From contig JAZUBL010000012.1 in the NCBI GenBank assembly GCA_045638545.1, positions 1 through 62,682 on the forward strand: a stretch of 62,682 bases of DNA, given 5' to 3'. This DNA is from UMGS1071 sp045638545. Its GTDB lineage: Bacteria; Bacillota; Clostridia; Oscillospirales; Acutalibacteraceae. A program made the translations under genes and the position numbers. The notes under the pieces are model-generated. The model had not been told where the DNA came from and ran no database searches. It saw only the letters and a list, made by a program, of their open reading frames with translations. Below are positions 55,822-62,682 of this stretch, piece by piece. Numbering within the stretch: the first letter of the stretch is position 1; each line of letters begins with the position of its first letter.

Positions 55822-56658
55822 TCAGCCTAAAAATAAGAAATATGCCAATACCGCAAAGCCTAAAAATACTCGGTATACACCGAATGATCTGAAGTCGTGT
55901 TTTCTGATGAAAGCCATCAGGAACTTAATTACCAGCAGGGATACGCCGAATGCGACCGCCATGCCGATGAGAAGCAAGATCAGTTCTGTGCCGGTAAATG
56001 CCAGGCCGAATTTTAAGATCTTGATACCGCTCAGGCCAAACATAACCGGAACGGCAAGGAAGAATGTGAACTCAGCAGCGGCCACACGGGAAACGCCGAT
56101 GAGCAGTGCGCCGATGATTGTGGCGCCGGAACGGGATGTACCCGGGATGATGGAGAGGATCTGGAACATACCGATGAGGAATGCTACCTTGAAAGAGATG
56201 TCCTCTAAAGCGAGAACTCTTGGCTTACGCAGTTTATTCCAGCTCTCCACCAGAATAAACGCAAGGCCGTATAAAATTAATGTGATTGCAATAATGATTG
56301 GTGTTTCCAGGTGTTCTTCAATGAAGTCATCGAAGAGCAGTGTGATGACAGCGCCCGGAATGCAGGCGACGATAACTTTTGCCCAGAGGAGGAAGGTTTT
56401 CTTCTTTACTTTGGGCTGCGTTTTGTCCTTAACCTGGAACGGCCACATTTTGCGCCAGAACATGAGCACAACGGCCAGGATCGCGCCAAGCTGAATCACA
56501 ACAAAGAACATATCTTTGAATTCTGCGCTGGCATTGAGCTGGAGGAATTCATCCACCAGCAGCATATGGCCGGTACTGCTGATCGGCAGCCATTCGGTAA
56601 TACCCTCGACGATGCCAAGGAATACGACCTTGAGAATTTCTAAAATATCCAACGTCAT
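55822..56658 (-). CDS. uppP: Undecaprenyl-diphosphatase
   Basis: Recycles undecaprenyl-PP to the monophosphate for wall and glycan synthesis. 278 residues with eight membrane segments; E-G-I-T-E-W-L-P-I-S-S-T-G-H near the N-terminus and the active-site P-G-T-S-R-S-G-A-T are both intact. The ATG at 56658 overlaps the upstream flippase stop by one base (TGATG), with AGGAGGG upstream; a TTG one codon earlier is less likely. Coupling with the flippase suggests joint glycan-lipid transport and recycling. Confidence 0.95.
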   Translation of the reverse strand: MTLDILEILKVVFLGIVEGITEWLPISSTGHMLLVDEFLQLNASAEFKDMFFVVIQLGAILAVVLMFWRKMWPFQVKDKTQPKVKKKTFLLWAKVIVACIPGAVITLLFDDFIEEHLETPIIIAITLILYGLAFILVESWNKLRKPRVLALEDISFKVAFLIGMFQILSIIPGTSRSGATIIGALLIGVSRVAAAEFTFFLAVPVMFGLSGIKILKFGLAFTGTELILLLIGMAVAFGVSLLVIKFLMAFIRKHDFRSFGVYRVFLGFAVLAYFLFLG

Positions 56659-58052
56659 CAAGCCCTCCTTCTGCGAACCATGCTAAGCAGGTTGTTTTTG
56701 AGTGTTTTGGCGTTGAGGAATGTAAACAGCGCAACAAAGCCCATTTGGATGAAAATCCAGCCAGGTACTTCGAAAATCATGATCAATGTCTGGCCTGTGA
56801 TCAGAATGATGTTGACCGCAAGGCGCAGTGTATTGAATCGAATGTGAATGAACTGGCGTGTGTGGACCATGCGCACAGCGAATACAGCAAAGTAACTGAT
56901 GAGGGTTGCAATCGCTGCGCCCTGAACGCCCCAGATCGGGATCAGGATAAAGTTGAGTACGCAGTTGACCACCGCACCCATAATTGTGGTGACCAGAGAT
57001 GCAACACTTCGTTTTTCCAGCATGTATACGCTGCCGGTAAAGTTAACAAGATTGCAGAATGCCGTTGCCATAATCAGGAACGGAATGAATCTCCAGGATT
57101 CGTAGTAAGAACTGGATGTCAGAATCATAGTGAGAATCTTGGAGAACGGAATCAGACAGGCAGATGCAAAGAGCATGATAGTCTGATAGGCGTTAAACAC
57201 TTTGGTAAAGAACTTTGCGCGTTCTTCGTTGTTTTCCTGCACGGCGCTGATCTGCCATGCGTCCATAAAGATCGTGGCGACAACCATCAGGATCGTCGGA
57301 ACCTTATAGGCGGCGGCATACAGGCCGTTGGCAGAGTCGCTGATCATAAAGGAAACCAGGTACTGGTCAGATACAGAAACGATCCACCAGAGAACCTGTG
57401 TAGGGATCAGCGGTACTGCAAAGCGCAGCATCGCCTTACCTGTCTTGCGGTTAATGCCGCGGAACTTCAGGTACTTATACAGGCTTGCAGCCCAGAATAA
57501 GAACAGAATAGACAGGAAGTCGGAAATAATAACTGCCAGCAGAGCACCTGTGATGCCCATGCGGAAAACAAGCAGGAAGAAGACAGTGAACAGGCAGTTT
57601 GTACCGGTACTGAGCATACCGTCCAGTGCGAAGAGCTTTGTTGCACCCTTAGCGCGGGTAAACTGGCTGCAGAGCTGTCGGAAACAGGACATGAGGATGT
57701 AAAGAATCAGGAGCCACAGATAGTGGCCGATAAATCCAAGCATGCCCATCAGCGGTGAAAAGCACAGCATCAGCAGGAATGCGACGGCCGTGCAGATCGT
57801 ACTGACCGTGAAAACGTCGGTGCGTTTATACAAACGGTCTACACCAAAGCGGATAATGGCCTGGGTCATACCAACAGTGATGACAGGCATCAGCAAGTTG
57901 GCTGTCTGAACAATCAGGTTAAAGTTACCGTACTCACTGGTAGCCAGCGAGTAGGTATAAACCGGCATCATGACAAAGGTCAACAGCTTGGAGCTGAAGG
58001 TACCAATGGCAAAGATGATCGTGTTTCTTGCCAGACTTTTATATTTATTCAG
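56658..58052 (-). CDS. Polysaccharide (lipid-linked oligosaccharide) flippase, likely CTG start
   Basis: MOP/MATE-fold oligosaccharide flippase-like protein with about 12-14 membrane segments. The first ATG-class codon (TTG 57983) would delete most of the conserved N-terminal helix. The frame continues upstream to an in-frame stop at 58060, and the only N-terminus that makes family sense begins at CTG 58052: N-K-Y-K-S-L-A-R-N-T-I-I-F-A-I-G-T-F-S-S-K-L, with AAAGGCGGTG as SD. 464 residues, close to the usual 480. Substrate unknown. Same transcript as uppP. Confidence 0.85.
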   Translation of the reverse strand: MNKYKSLARNTIIFAIGTFSSKLLTFVMMPVYTYSLATSEYGNFNLIVQTANLLMPVITVGMTQAIIRFGVDRLYKRTDVFTVSTICTAVAFLLMLCFSPLMGMLGFIGHYLWLLILYILMSCFRQLCSQFTRAKGATKLFALDGMLSTGTNCLFTVFFLLVFRMGITGALLAVIISDFLSILFLFWAASLYKYLKFRGINRKTGKAMLRFAVPLIPTQVLWWIVSVSDQYLVSFMISDSANGLYAAAYKVPTILMVVATIFMDAWQISAVQENNEERAKFFTKVFNAYQTIMLFASACLIPFSKILTMILTSSSYYESWRFIPFLIMATAFCNLVNFTGSVYMLEKRSVASLVTTIMGAVVNCVLNFILIPIWGVQGAAIATLISYFAVFAVRMVHTRQFIHIRFNTLRLAVNIILITGQTLIMIFEVPGWIFIQMGFVALFTFLNAKTLKNNLLSMVRRRRA

Positions 58053-58280
58053 GTGTTTTCACCGCCTTTCTTATGGGTAAATTCTGTAAAAAATATGAAC
58101 CTATTAATTGTAGAATATATACAAGCAGAAGTCAAGGCATCAAATGTGAACAACAATCTTTCCGGTGGCGAAATACACCGCAAAATTGCCCCATCCTTTG
58201 GTAAATATCACAAGGGAGCCTCGGGTTCAGTGTGTACCTGAAGCTATGCCGCAGGGGGTGAGTAATGATCGCCCACAAAA

Positions 58281-58307
58281 TAAAAAACCTCCCGGTTGGG
58301 AGGCTGC
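58281..58307 (-). terminator. Terminator of the 58318 lipoprotein
   Basis: CAGCCTCCC-AACC-GGGAGG on the minus strand followed by TTTTTTATTTTG. From 58053 to 58280 no gene is seen. Confidence 0.8.
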
Positions 58308-58317
58308 ATTTATCATA

Positions 58318-58941
58318 TTATTCTGCTGTGAGAATATCGCTGTCGAATACGATGGTGTCGTCGGAGCCATCCGGCACAGCGGTGTTAGCGGACTGTGTGT
58401 CCTCGGTGCCGCTGGTTGGGGTGCTTTCAGTTTCGTCAGGCTGGCTGTTCAGCAGGCTCTCTGTGCCGGTGTTTTCCGGCTTGAGAACAGAAGCGGAATC
58501 GCCGTCGTCCATAATTTCTGTCACGATGGTATAGCCGTCGCCGCTCGGCATAATGGTAATCTGAATATGCTGGCCGGCGATGGTGGATGGCGCAGTGAGG
58601 ATGGTTTCTGCTGCAGTTGGGTCTGCAGACGGATACAGGGTGAAGCCATTCTCAGCAACGAGTGTATTGCAGTATTTCTGAATGTCGGCAGCTGGGTCCT
58701 CTGCGCCATTGTAAACGCAGGTAACGGAGAGGTTGCCTTCTTCTGCCTTAGCGTAGCGTGTAACGGAGGAGCCGACAAACCCGCGGCCGCCCACTACGCT
58801 GGTGATGGTTGGGATATCTTCCACAACACCGGCAACGTTATAATTGCTTGGGCCGGCCTGTGTTTTGCAGGCAGTCAGCACGATGAGGCTGCACAGAATC
58901 GGCACGATCAGCATCATGGATTTTTTAACGAATTTTTTCAC
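58318..58941 (-). CDS. Lipoprotein with acidic Ser/Thr-rich C-terminus
   Basis: 207 residues from GTG 58941: basic start V-K-K-F-V-K-K, hydrophobic core and lipobox V-L-T-A-C. An SD-like GAGGAAG is about ten bases before it. The mature part has a domain of about 110 residues (Y-N-V-A-G-V-V-E-D-I, Y-A-K-A-E-E-G-N-L-S-V-T, T-I-V-T-E-I-M) followed by a low-complexity Glu/Thr/Ser tail of 60 residues. Function unknown. Confidence 0.72.
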   Translation of the reverse strand: MKKFVKKSMMLIVPILCSLIVLTACKTQAGPSNYNVAGVVEDIPTITSVVGGRGFVGSSVTRYAKAEEGNLSVTCVYNGAEDPAADIQKYCNTLVAENGFTLYPSADPTAAETILTAPSTIAGQHIQITIMPSGDGYTIVTEIMDDGDSASVLKPENTGTESLLNSQPDETESTPTSGTEDTQSANTAVPDGSDDTIVFDSDILTAE

Positions 58942-59024
58942 AGGGAGGCCACTTCCTCTCGCAGAATTTTTTAAAAAATTCAGGCAGAACACGCACCGTT
59001 TCAGCCCGATAAAATTGCATTCTA

Positions 59025-59053
59025 ATTGTATCATATTTTTCATAAAAAAGCAA
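59025..59053 (-). promoter_or_regulatory. Promoter of the 58318 lipoprotein gene
   Basis: TTGCTT (59053-59048), 17-base spacer, TACAAT (59030-59025) on the minus strand. Confidence 0.65.
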
Positions 59054-59089
59054 GATGAACGAAATAATCCGGAAATGCATCAGAAGCTT

Positions 59090-59118
59090 TTGACAAAATC
59101 ACGGAAATCCGCTAAACT
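59090..59118 (+). promoter_or_regulatory. Promoter of the phosphopantetheinyl transferase gene
   Basis: TTGACA (59090-59095), 17-base spacer, TAAACT (59113-59118). Confidence 0.75.
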
Positions 59119-59151
59119 GAAGAAAAAGAAACAGAGAAAGGAGCAGGGAAA

Positions 59152-59715
59152 ATGACTGCACTTTTTTATGCAGACAGCACCGGACTGGAACGGGATGTAT
59201 TTGACCGCTGGCTTGAGAGAATCAACCGATCAAAAGCAGACCGTCTGCAGCGGATCAAATGGGACGACGCCAAAGCCAGCATGACCGGTGAACTGCTCCT
59301 CCGCTACGGACTGTGGAAAACGTTCGGCATTGCGCCGGACACCGTGCAGACAGCGGTGGATGACCTGGGGAAACCGTATCTTGCATCGCACCCGCAGCTG
59401 TATTTTAACGTGAGCCACACCGGCAGCCGGTGTATCTGTGCGGTGGGAGATTTTCCGCTTGGTGTGGATCTGGAAGAAGTCCGTGTCATCCGCCATGAAA
59501 AACTGGCTCAGCGGTATTTTACAGCGGAGGAACTGACATCCTATTACAGCCTTGGCGGCGATGAAGATGCTTTCTTTACCCTGTGGACAAGGAAGGAAGC
59601 ATTCGGCAAACTGACAGGCCGCGGCCTGCGTCCTGGAGATGGGAAAACGGATGGTCATATCCTGTTTGAAAAAAGTTTTCAAAATTGTAAAATTTGCCTG
59701 GTCGGGAAGCCTTGA
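59152..59715 (+). CDS. Sfp-type 4'-phosphopantetheinyl transferase, short
   Basis: Attaches phosphopantetheine to carrier proteins. 187 residues. Visible: G-K-P-Y-L, F-N-V-S-H-T-G-S, G-V-D-L-E-E-V-R (Mg2+ acids) and W-T-R-K-E-A-F-G-K-L-T-G-R-G-L, so the catalytic core is complete. Sfp-type enzymes usually have a further 30-50 residues after this motif; here the frame stops soon after, inside the promoter of the FMN riboswitch, so it is short or truncated. Substrate carrier (fatty-acid or secondary) not determinable. Confidence 0.85.
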   Translation: MTALFYADSTGLERDVFDRWLERINRSKADRLQRIKWDDAKASMTGELLLRYGLWKTFGIAPDTVQTAVDDLGKPYLASHPQLYFNVSHTGSRCICAVGDFPLGVDLEEVRVIRHEKLAQRYFTAEELTSYYSLGGDEDAFFTLWTRKEAFGKLTGRGLRPGDGKTDGHILFEKSFQNCKICLVGKP

Positions 59716-59740
59716 CACTACCCTGGCTAAATGCTACACT
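59712..59740 (+). promoter_or_regulatory. Promoter of the riboflavin operon
   Basis: TTGACA (59712-59717), 17-base spacer, TACACT (59735-59740). It overlaps the stop codon of the preceding gene. Confidence 0.8.
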
Positions 59741-59756
59741 TTAAGTAATAATTGCA

Positions 59757-59958
59757 TAGTTCTTCGGGGCAGGGTGCAAGTCCCTACCGGTGGTGTTTGG
59801 TCGTTTTCTGCGGTCATCAGCCCACAAGCCGCAAGGCAGGATTCGGTGCGATTCCGAGGCCGACAGTATAGTCTGGATGAGAGAAGAAATCGGGGATCAA
59901 ACCTGCCAGAGTTGTCTCCGTTTATTACCGCCCCGCAGACCATGCGAGGCGGTTTTTT
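59757..59958 (+). promoter_or_regulatory. FMN riboswitch with terminator
   Basis: The RFN aptamer (59757-59890) shows TTCTTCGGGGCAGGGTG, CCCTACCGGTGG, GCCCACAAGCC, GCAGGATTCGGTGCGATTCC, GAGGCCGACAGT and AGTCTGGATGAGAGAAG. The expression platform ends in an ACCGCC.../GGCGGT hairpin plus T-run (59927-59958), so FMN should stop transcription before ribD. Confidence 0.96.
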
Positions 59959-59992
59959 ATTGCCATTTGAGAAAAGGAAAGGCGGAGCACAC

Positions 59993-61078
59993 ATGGAACA
60001 GCAAATGATGCGCCGGGCAATTGCCCTTGCAAAAGAAGGAACCGGGTGGGTAAATCCGAATCCACTGGTTGGCGCGGTTATCGTGAAAGATAACGTGATC
60101 ATCGGTTCGGGATATCACCAGCAGTATGGCGGCCCTCATGCAGAGGTCAATGCCGTCAACAGCGCTGTGCGCGACATAGAAGGCGCAACTGTTTACGTAA
60201 CACTGGAGCCATGCTCTCATCACGGCAAAACACCGCCATGCGCCGATCTGCTCATTGCAAAAAAGGTTGGTAAGGTGGTCATCGGCAGCCCGGACCCAAA
60301 CCCGCTTGTTGCAGGCCGCGGCGCGCAGAAGCTCCGCGATGCCGGCATTGAAGTGGTGGAAAACTTTCTGCAGGAAGAATGCGATGCGATCAACCGTATT
60401 TTCTTCCACTTTATCACCACAAAGAAGCCTTACGTTGTGATGAAGACTGCTATGAGCCTGGACGGCAAAATTGCTGCACCAAACGGCGAGTCCAAGTGGA
60501 TCACCGGCGAGGCGGCAAGAGCCGATGTGCAGCAGCTGCGTCATCGCCTGGCAGGTATTATGGTAGGCATCAATACCGTGCTGGTGGACGACCCACAGCT
60601 GACCTGCCGCCTGGAAAACGGTTCCAATCCGACCCGCATTATTGTGGACAGCCAGCTGCGCATTCCGCTGACAGCCAATGTGCTGAAAGATCAGGAAGCA
60701 AACCAGACCATCATCGCCTGCGTAGAAACAGCTGACGCAGAAAAAGCGGCTGCCCTGGAAAACATGGGCGCGGCGGTTATTTGCTGCAAAGCGCTGGACG
60801 GCCGTGTAGATCTGCAGGATCTGATGGTAAAGCTGGGTGAACGAAAGATCGACAGCATCCTGCTGGAAGGCGGCAGCACCTTAAACGACAGCGCAGTGCG
60901 GCAGGGCATTGTGCAGGAGGTTATTACTTACATCGCGCCGAAACTGATCGGCGGCGAGCAGAGCAAAACACCGGTAGGCGGTGCAGGCGTTGAACATCTC
61001 AGCGATGCGGCGATTCTGACCGACCTGCAGTGTGAGAAAATTGGCGATGACTGGAAACTGACCGGTTATCTGCGGTAA
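59993..61078 (+). CDS. ribD: Bifunctional riboflavin deaminase-reductase RibD
   Basis: Converts the pyrimidine intermediate of GTP in two steps (deamination, then NADPH ribityl reduction). 361 residues from ATG 59993 with AAAGGCGGAG upstream. Zinc deaminase motif H49-A-E51 and P-C74-S-H-H-G-K-T-P-P-C83; from about 145 the reductase domain with K-T-A-M-S-L-D-G-K, T-G-E-A-A-R-A-D-V and E-G-G-S-T-L-N. Complete bifunctional form. First gene after the FMN riboswitch. Confidence 0.96.
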   Translation: MEQQMMRRAIALAKEGTGWVNPNPLVGAVIVKDNVIIGSGYHQQYGGPHAEVNAVNSAVRDIEGATVYVTLEPCSHHGKTPPCADLLIAKKVGKVVIGSPDPNPLVAGRGAQKLRDAGIEVVENFLQEECDAINRIFFHFITTKKPYVVMKTAMSLDGKIAAPNGESKWITGEAARADVQQLRHRLAGIMVGINTVLVDDPQLTCRLENGSNPTRIIVDSQLRIPLTANVLKDQEANQTIIACVETADAEKAAALENMGAAVICCKALDGRVDLQDLMVKLGERKIDSILLEGGSTLNDSAVRQGIVQEVITYIAPKLIGGEQSKTPVGGAGVEHLSDAAILTDLQCEKIGDDWKLTGYLR

Positions 61079-61091
61079 AGGAGGCGTACCA

Positions 61092-61748
61092 TTGTTTACC
61101 GGAATTATTGAAGAAGTCGGTGTGATCCGCGGGATCCAGCCGGGCGCAAAATCTTCCCGACTGACCATCAGTGCAAAAAAAGTGCTGGAAGGCACCAAGG
61201 TAGGCGACAGCATCTGCACCAGCGGCGTGTGCTTAACAGCCACTACCGTAAACGGTGACAGCTTCACCGCAGATGTAATGGCAGAGACCATGCGCCGCAC
61301 GAAACTGGGTGAGCTGAAAGTTGGCAGTGAAGTGAATCTGGAGCGGGCGCTGTGTCTCAGTACCCGCCTTGGCGGCCACATTGTCAGCGGCCACATTGAC
61401 GGCACCGGCACCATTACCAACATGGAGCGGGAAGATAATGCCGTGTGGGTTACGATCGCAGCATCACCGCAGATCCTGCGCTATATCATCGAAAAAGGCT
61501 CCATTGCCATTGACGGCATCAGCCTGACCGTAGCCACCGTCAGCGACAGCAGCTTCCAGGTGTCCATTATTCCGCACACCGGCGCAGAGACAACACTGCT
61601 CCGCCAGAAGGTGGGCGATAGCGTGAACCTGGAGTGCGATCTCATCGGCAAATATGTGGAGAAACTGCTTGGCATGGCGCCAAAGCAGGAGCAACCAAAA
61701 GAAAGCGTCGTGACAGAAGCCTTTCTGGCAGAGCACGGCTTTATATAA
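61092..61748 (+). CDS. ribE: Riboflavin synthase (alpha subunit)
   Basis: Dismutates two 6,7-dimethyl-8-ribityllumazines to riboflavin. 218 residues with the expected two tandem lumazine-binding repeats: M-F-T-G-I-I-E-E start, then G-D-S-I-C-T-S-G-V-C-L-T and a second repeat with G-S-I-A-I-D-G-I-S-L-T. G-G-H-I-V-S-G-H-I-D-G-T-G lies between. TTG start at 61092 with AAAGGAGG upstream, 14 bases after ribD. The name ribE is used in Gram-negatives too (ribC in E. coli). Confidence 0.95.
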   Translation: MFTGIIEEVGVIRGIQPGAKSSRLTISAKKVLEGTKVGDSICTSGVCLTATTVNGDSFTADVMAETMRRTKLGELKVGSEVNLERALCLSTRLGGHIVSGHIDGTGTITNMEREDNAVWVTIAASPQILRYIIEKGSIAIDGISLTVATVSDSSFQVSIIPHTGAETTLLRQKVGDSVNLECDLIGKYVEKLLGMAPKQEQPKESVVTEAFLAEHGFI

Positions 61749-61789
61749 AAAAATAAGAGTTTTACTTATCATCGACCAGGAGGTCTATC

Positions 61790-62682
61790 ATGTTTAAATA
61801 CAGTACAATCGAAGAAGCACTGGAAGCAATCCGTCAGGGCGGCATCATCATGGTTACCGATGACGAGGACCGTGAAAACGAAGGCGACCTGATCTGCGCT
61901 GCAGAGTTTGCAACACCAGAGAACATCAACTTTATGGCAACCTACGCAAAGGGTCTCATCTGCATGCCGATGAACCGCGAGATGACAGAAAAGCTGGGCC
62001 TTGCGCAGATGGTGGAAACAAACACCGACAACCACGCAACAGCATTCACTGTGTCTATTGACCATGTGGAGACAACGACCGGCATTTCTGCATTTGAGCG
62101 CAGCCTGACTGCTATCAAGTGCGTGGAAGACGGCGCAAAGCCATCTGACTTCCGCCGTCCGGGTCATATGTTCCCGCTGGAGGCAAAGCCGGGCGGTGTG
62201 CTGGTACGCACCGGTCACACAGAAGCAACCGTTGACCTGTGCGTGCTGGCAGGCCTCAAGCCATGCGGCATCTGCTGTGAGGTAATGAGCGATGACGGCA
62301 CCATGATGCGCACTGAAGAACTGCAGAAGTTCACCGAGAAGCACAACATTCCGTTTATCACCATTGCAGACCTCATCGCATACCGCCGCCGTACAGAGTC
62401 TACCATCGAGCGTGTGACCTGCGCAGCTATGCCGACAAAATACGGTGACTTCACCATTTACGGCTACCAGAACAAAATCAACGGCGAGCACCATGTGGCG
62501 CTGGTAATGGGCGACATCAAAGAAGGCGATGAGGTACTGGGCCGCGTTCACTCCGAGTGCCTGACCGGTGACGTATTCGGTTCCTGCCGCTGTGACTGCG
62601 GTGAGCAGTTCCAGGCAGCGATGGAGCAGATTGCAAGAGAAGGCAAGGGCGTGCTGCTGTATCTCCGTCAGGAGGGCAGAGG
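61790..62682 (+). CDS. ribBA: RibBA (DHBP synthase / GTP cyclohydrolase II), 3' end outside window
   Basis: Two first-step activities of riboflavin synthesis. The frame is open to the window end, so the C-terminus is missing. Residues 1-200: DHBP synthase with D-D-E-D-R-E-N-E-G-D-L, G-H-T-E-A-T-V-D-L and H-M-F-P-L. From about 208: GTP cyclohydrolase II, with H-S-E-C-L-T-G-D-V-F-G-S-C-R-C-D-C-G zinc site (C-x10-C-x-C) visible and L-R-Q-E-G-R at the cut end. SD GGAGGT. ribH is expected to follow. Confidence 0.94.
   Translation, partial: MFKYSTIEEALEAIRQGGIIMVTDDEDRENEGDLICAAEFATPENINFMATYAKGLICMPMNREMTEKLGLAQMVETNTDNHATAFTVSIDHVETTTGISAFERSLTAIKCVEDGAKPSDFRRPGHMFPLEAKPGGVLVRTGHTEATVDLCVLAGLKPCGICCEVMSDDGTMMRTEELQKFTEKHNIPFITIADLIAYRRRTESTIERVTCAAMPTKYGDFTIYGYQNKINGEHHVALVMGDIKEGDEVLGRVHSECLTGDVFGSCRCDCGEQFQAAMEQIAREGKGVLLYLRQEGR

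Overview
The window looks like chromosome of an anaerobic, Gram-positive Clostridia bacterium, probably from the Oscillospirales/Ruminococcaceae side; this lineage guess is inference. The grounds are: a pyruvate:ferredoxin oxidoreductase and an ATP-type PEP carboxykinase, T-box/THF/FMN leaders, FtsEX with an M23 hydrolase, an Arg-bearing DAP-type MurE, sporulation genes (spoIVB, spo0A, a YabE-like 3D protein) and strong sigma-A promoters with SD-led genes. Coding DNA is of moderate GC, while a few genes (6763-7376, 41444-41947) are clearly AT-richer and look acquired. No rRNA, tRNA, CRISPR array, transposase or phage genes were seen.

Layout. 1-3.8 kb: tail of a PucR/CdaR-type regulator, then ftsE-ftsX-M23 hydrolase in overlapping frames. 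4.0-6.8 kb: greA-lysS, with LysS carrying an extra C-terminal tRNA-binding domain. 6.8-7.4 kb: an XRE repressor and a small membrane protein, divergent over a set of palindromic operators. 7.4-15.3 kb (minus): a leucine-type T-box leader, a LeuA homologue that has lost its catalytic residues, a sugar-isomerase/acyl-CoA-ligase fusion, and PFOR. 15.3-19.2 kb: uncharacterised zinc-ribbon and AIM24-type proteins and two sister lipoproteins. 19.3-30 kb: ilvD, dus, polA, rlmA, two low-molecular-weight phosphatases, rimI, tsaD and a lipoprotein with two internal repeats. 30-39.2 kb: pckA, YabE-like protein, a free-standing C-rich structured RNA, coaX, murE, murF.

39.2-48 kb: spoIVB and spo0A, normally neighbours in spore formers, are separated by about 5.5 kb of accessory genes. 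A diverged second copy of the spoIVB 3' end plus terminator lies about 0.8 kb downstream of the real one and brackets an AT-rich orphan gene. 48-58 kb (minus): a P-type ATPase, three paralogues of an uncharacterised zinc-ribbon family plus a broken remnant, folT behind a tetrahydrofolate riboswitch, a PAP2 phosphatase, uppP and a flippase that appears to start at CTG. 58-62.7 kb: a lipoprotein, a short phosphopantetheinyl transferase, then an FMN riboswitch and ribD-ribE-ribBA, cut by the window end.

The strongest candidate for something undescribed is the Leu-T-box operon at 7.4-15.3 kb: its first gene keeps a LeuA leucine-binding domain but has a dead-looking barrel, and it is fused by a 1-base overlap to an acyl-CoA ligase and followed by PFOR. 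Next are the orphan C-rich RNA (34.6 kb), the spoIVB 3'-end duplication, and the three-paralogue zinc-ribbon family.
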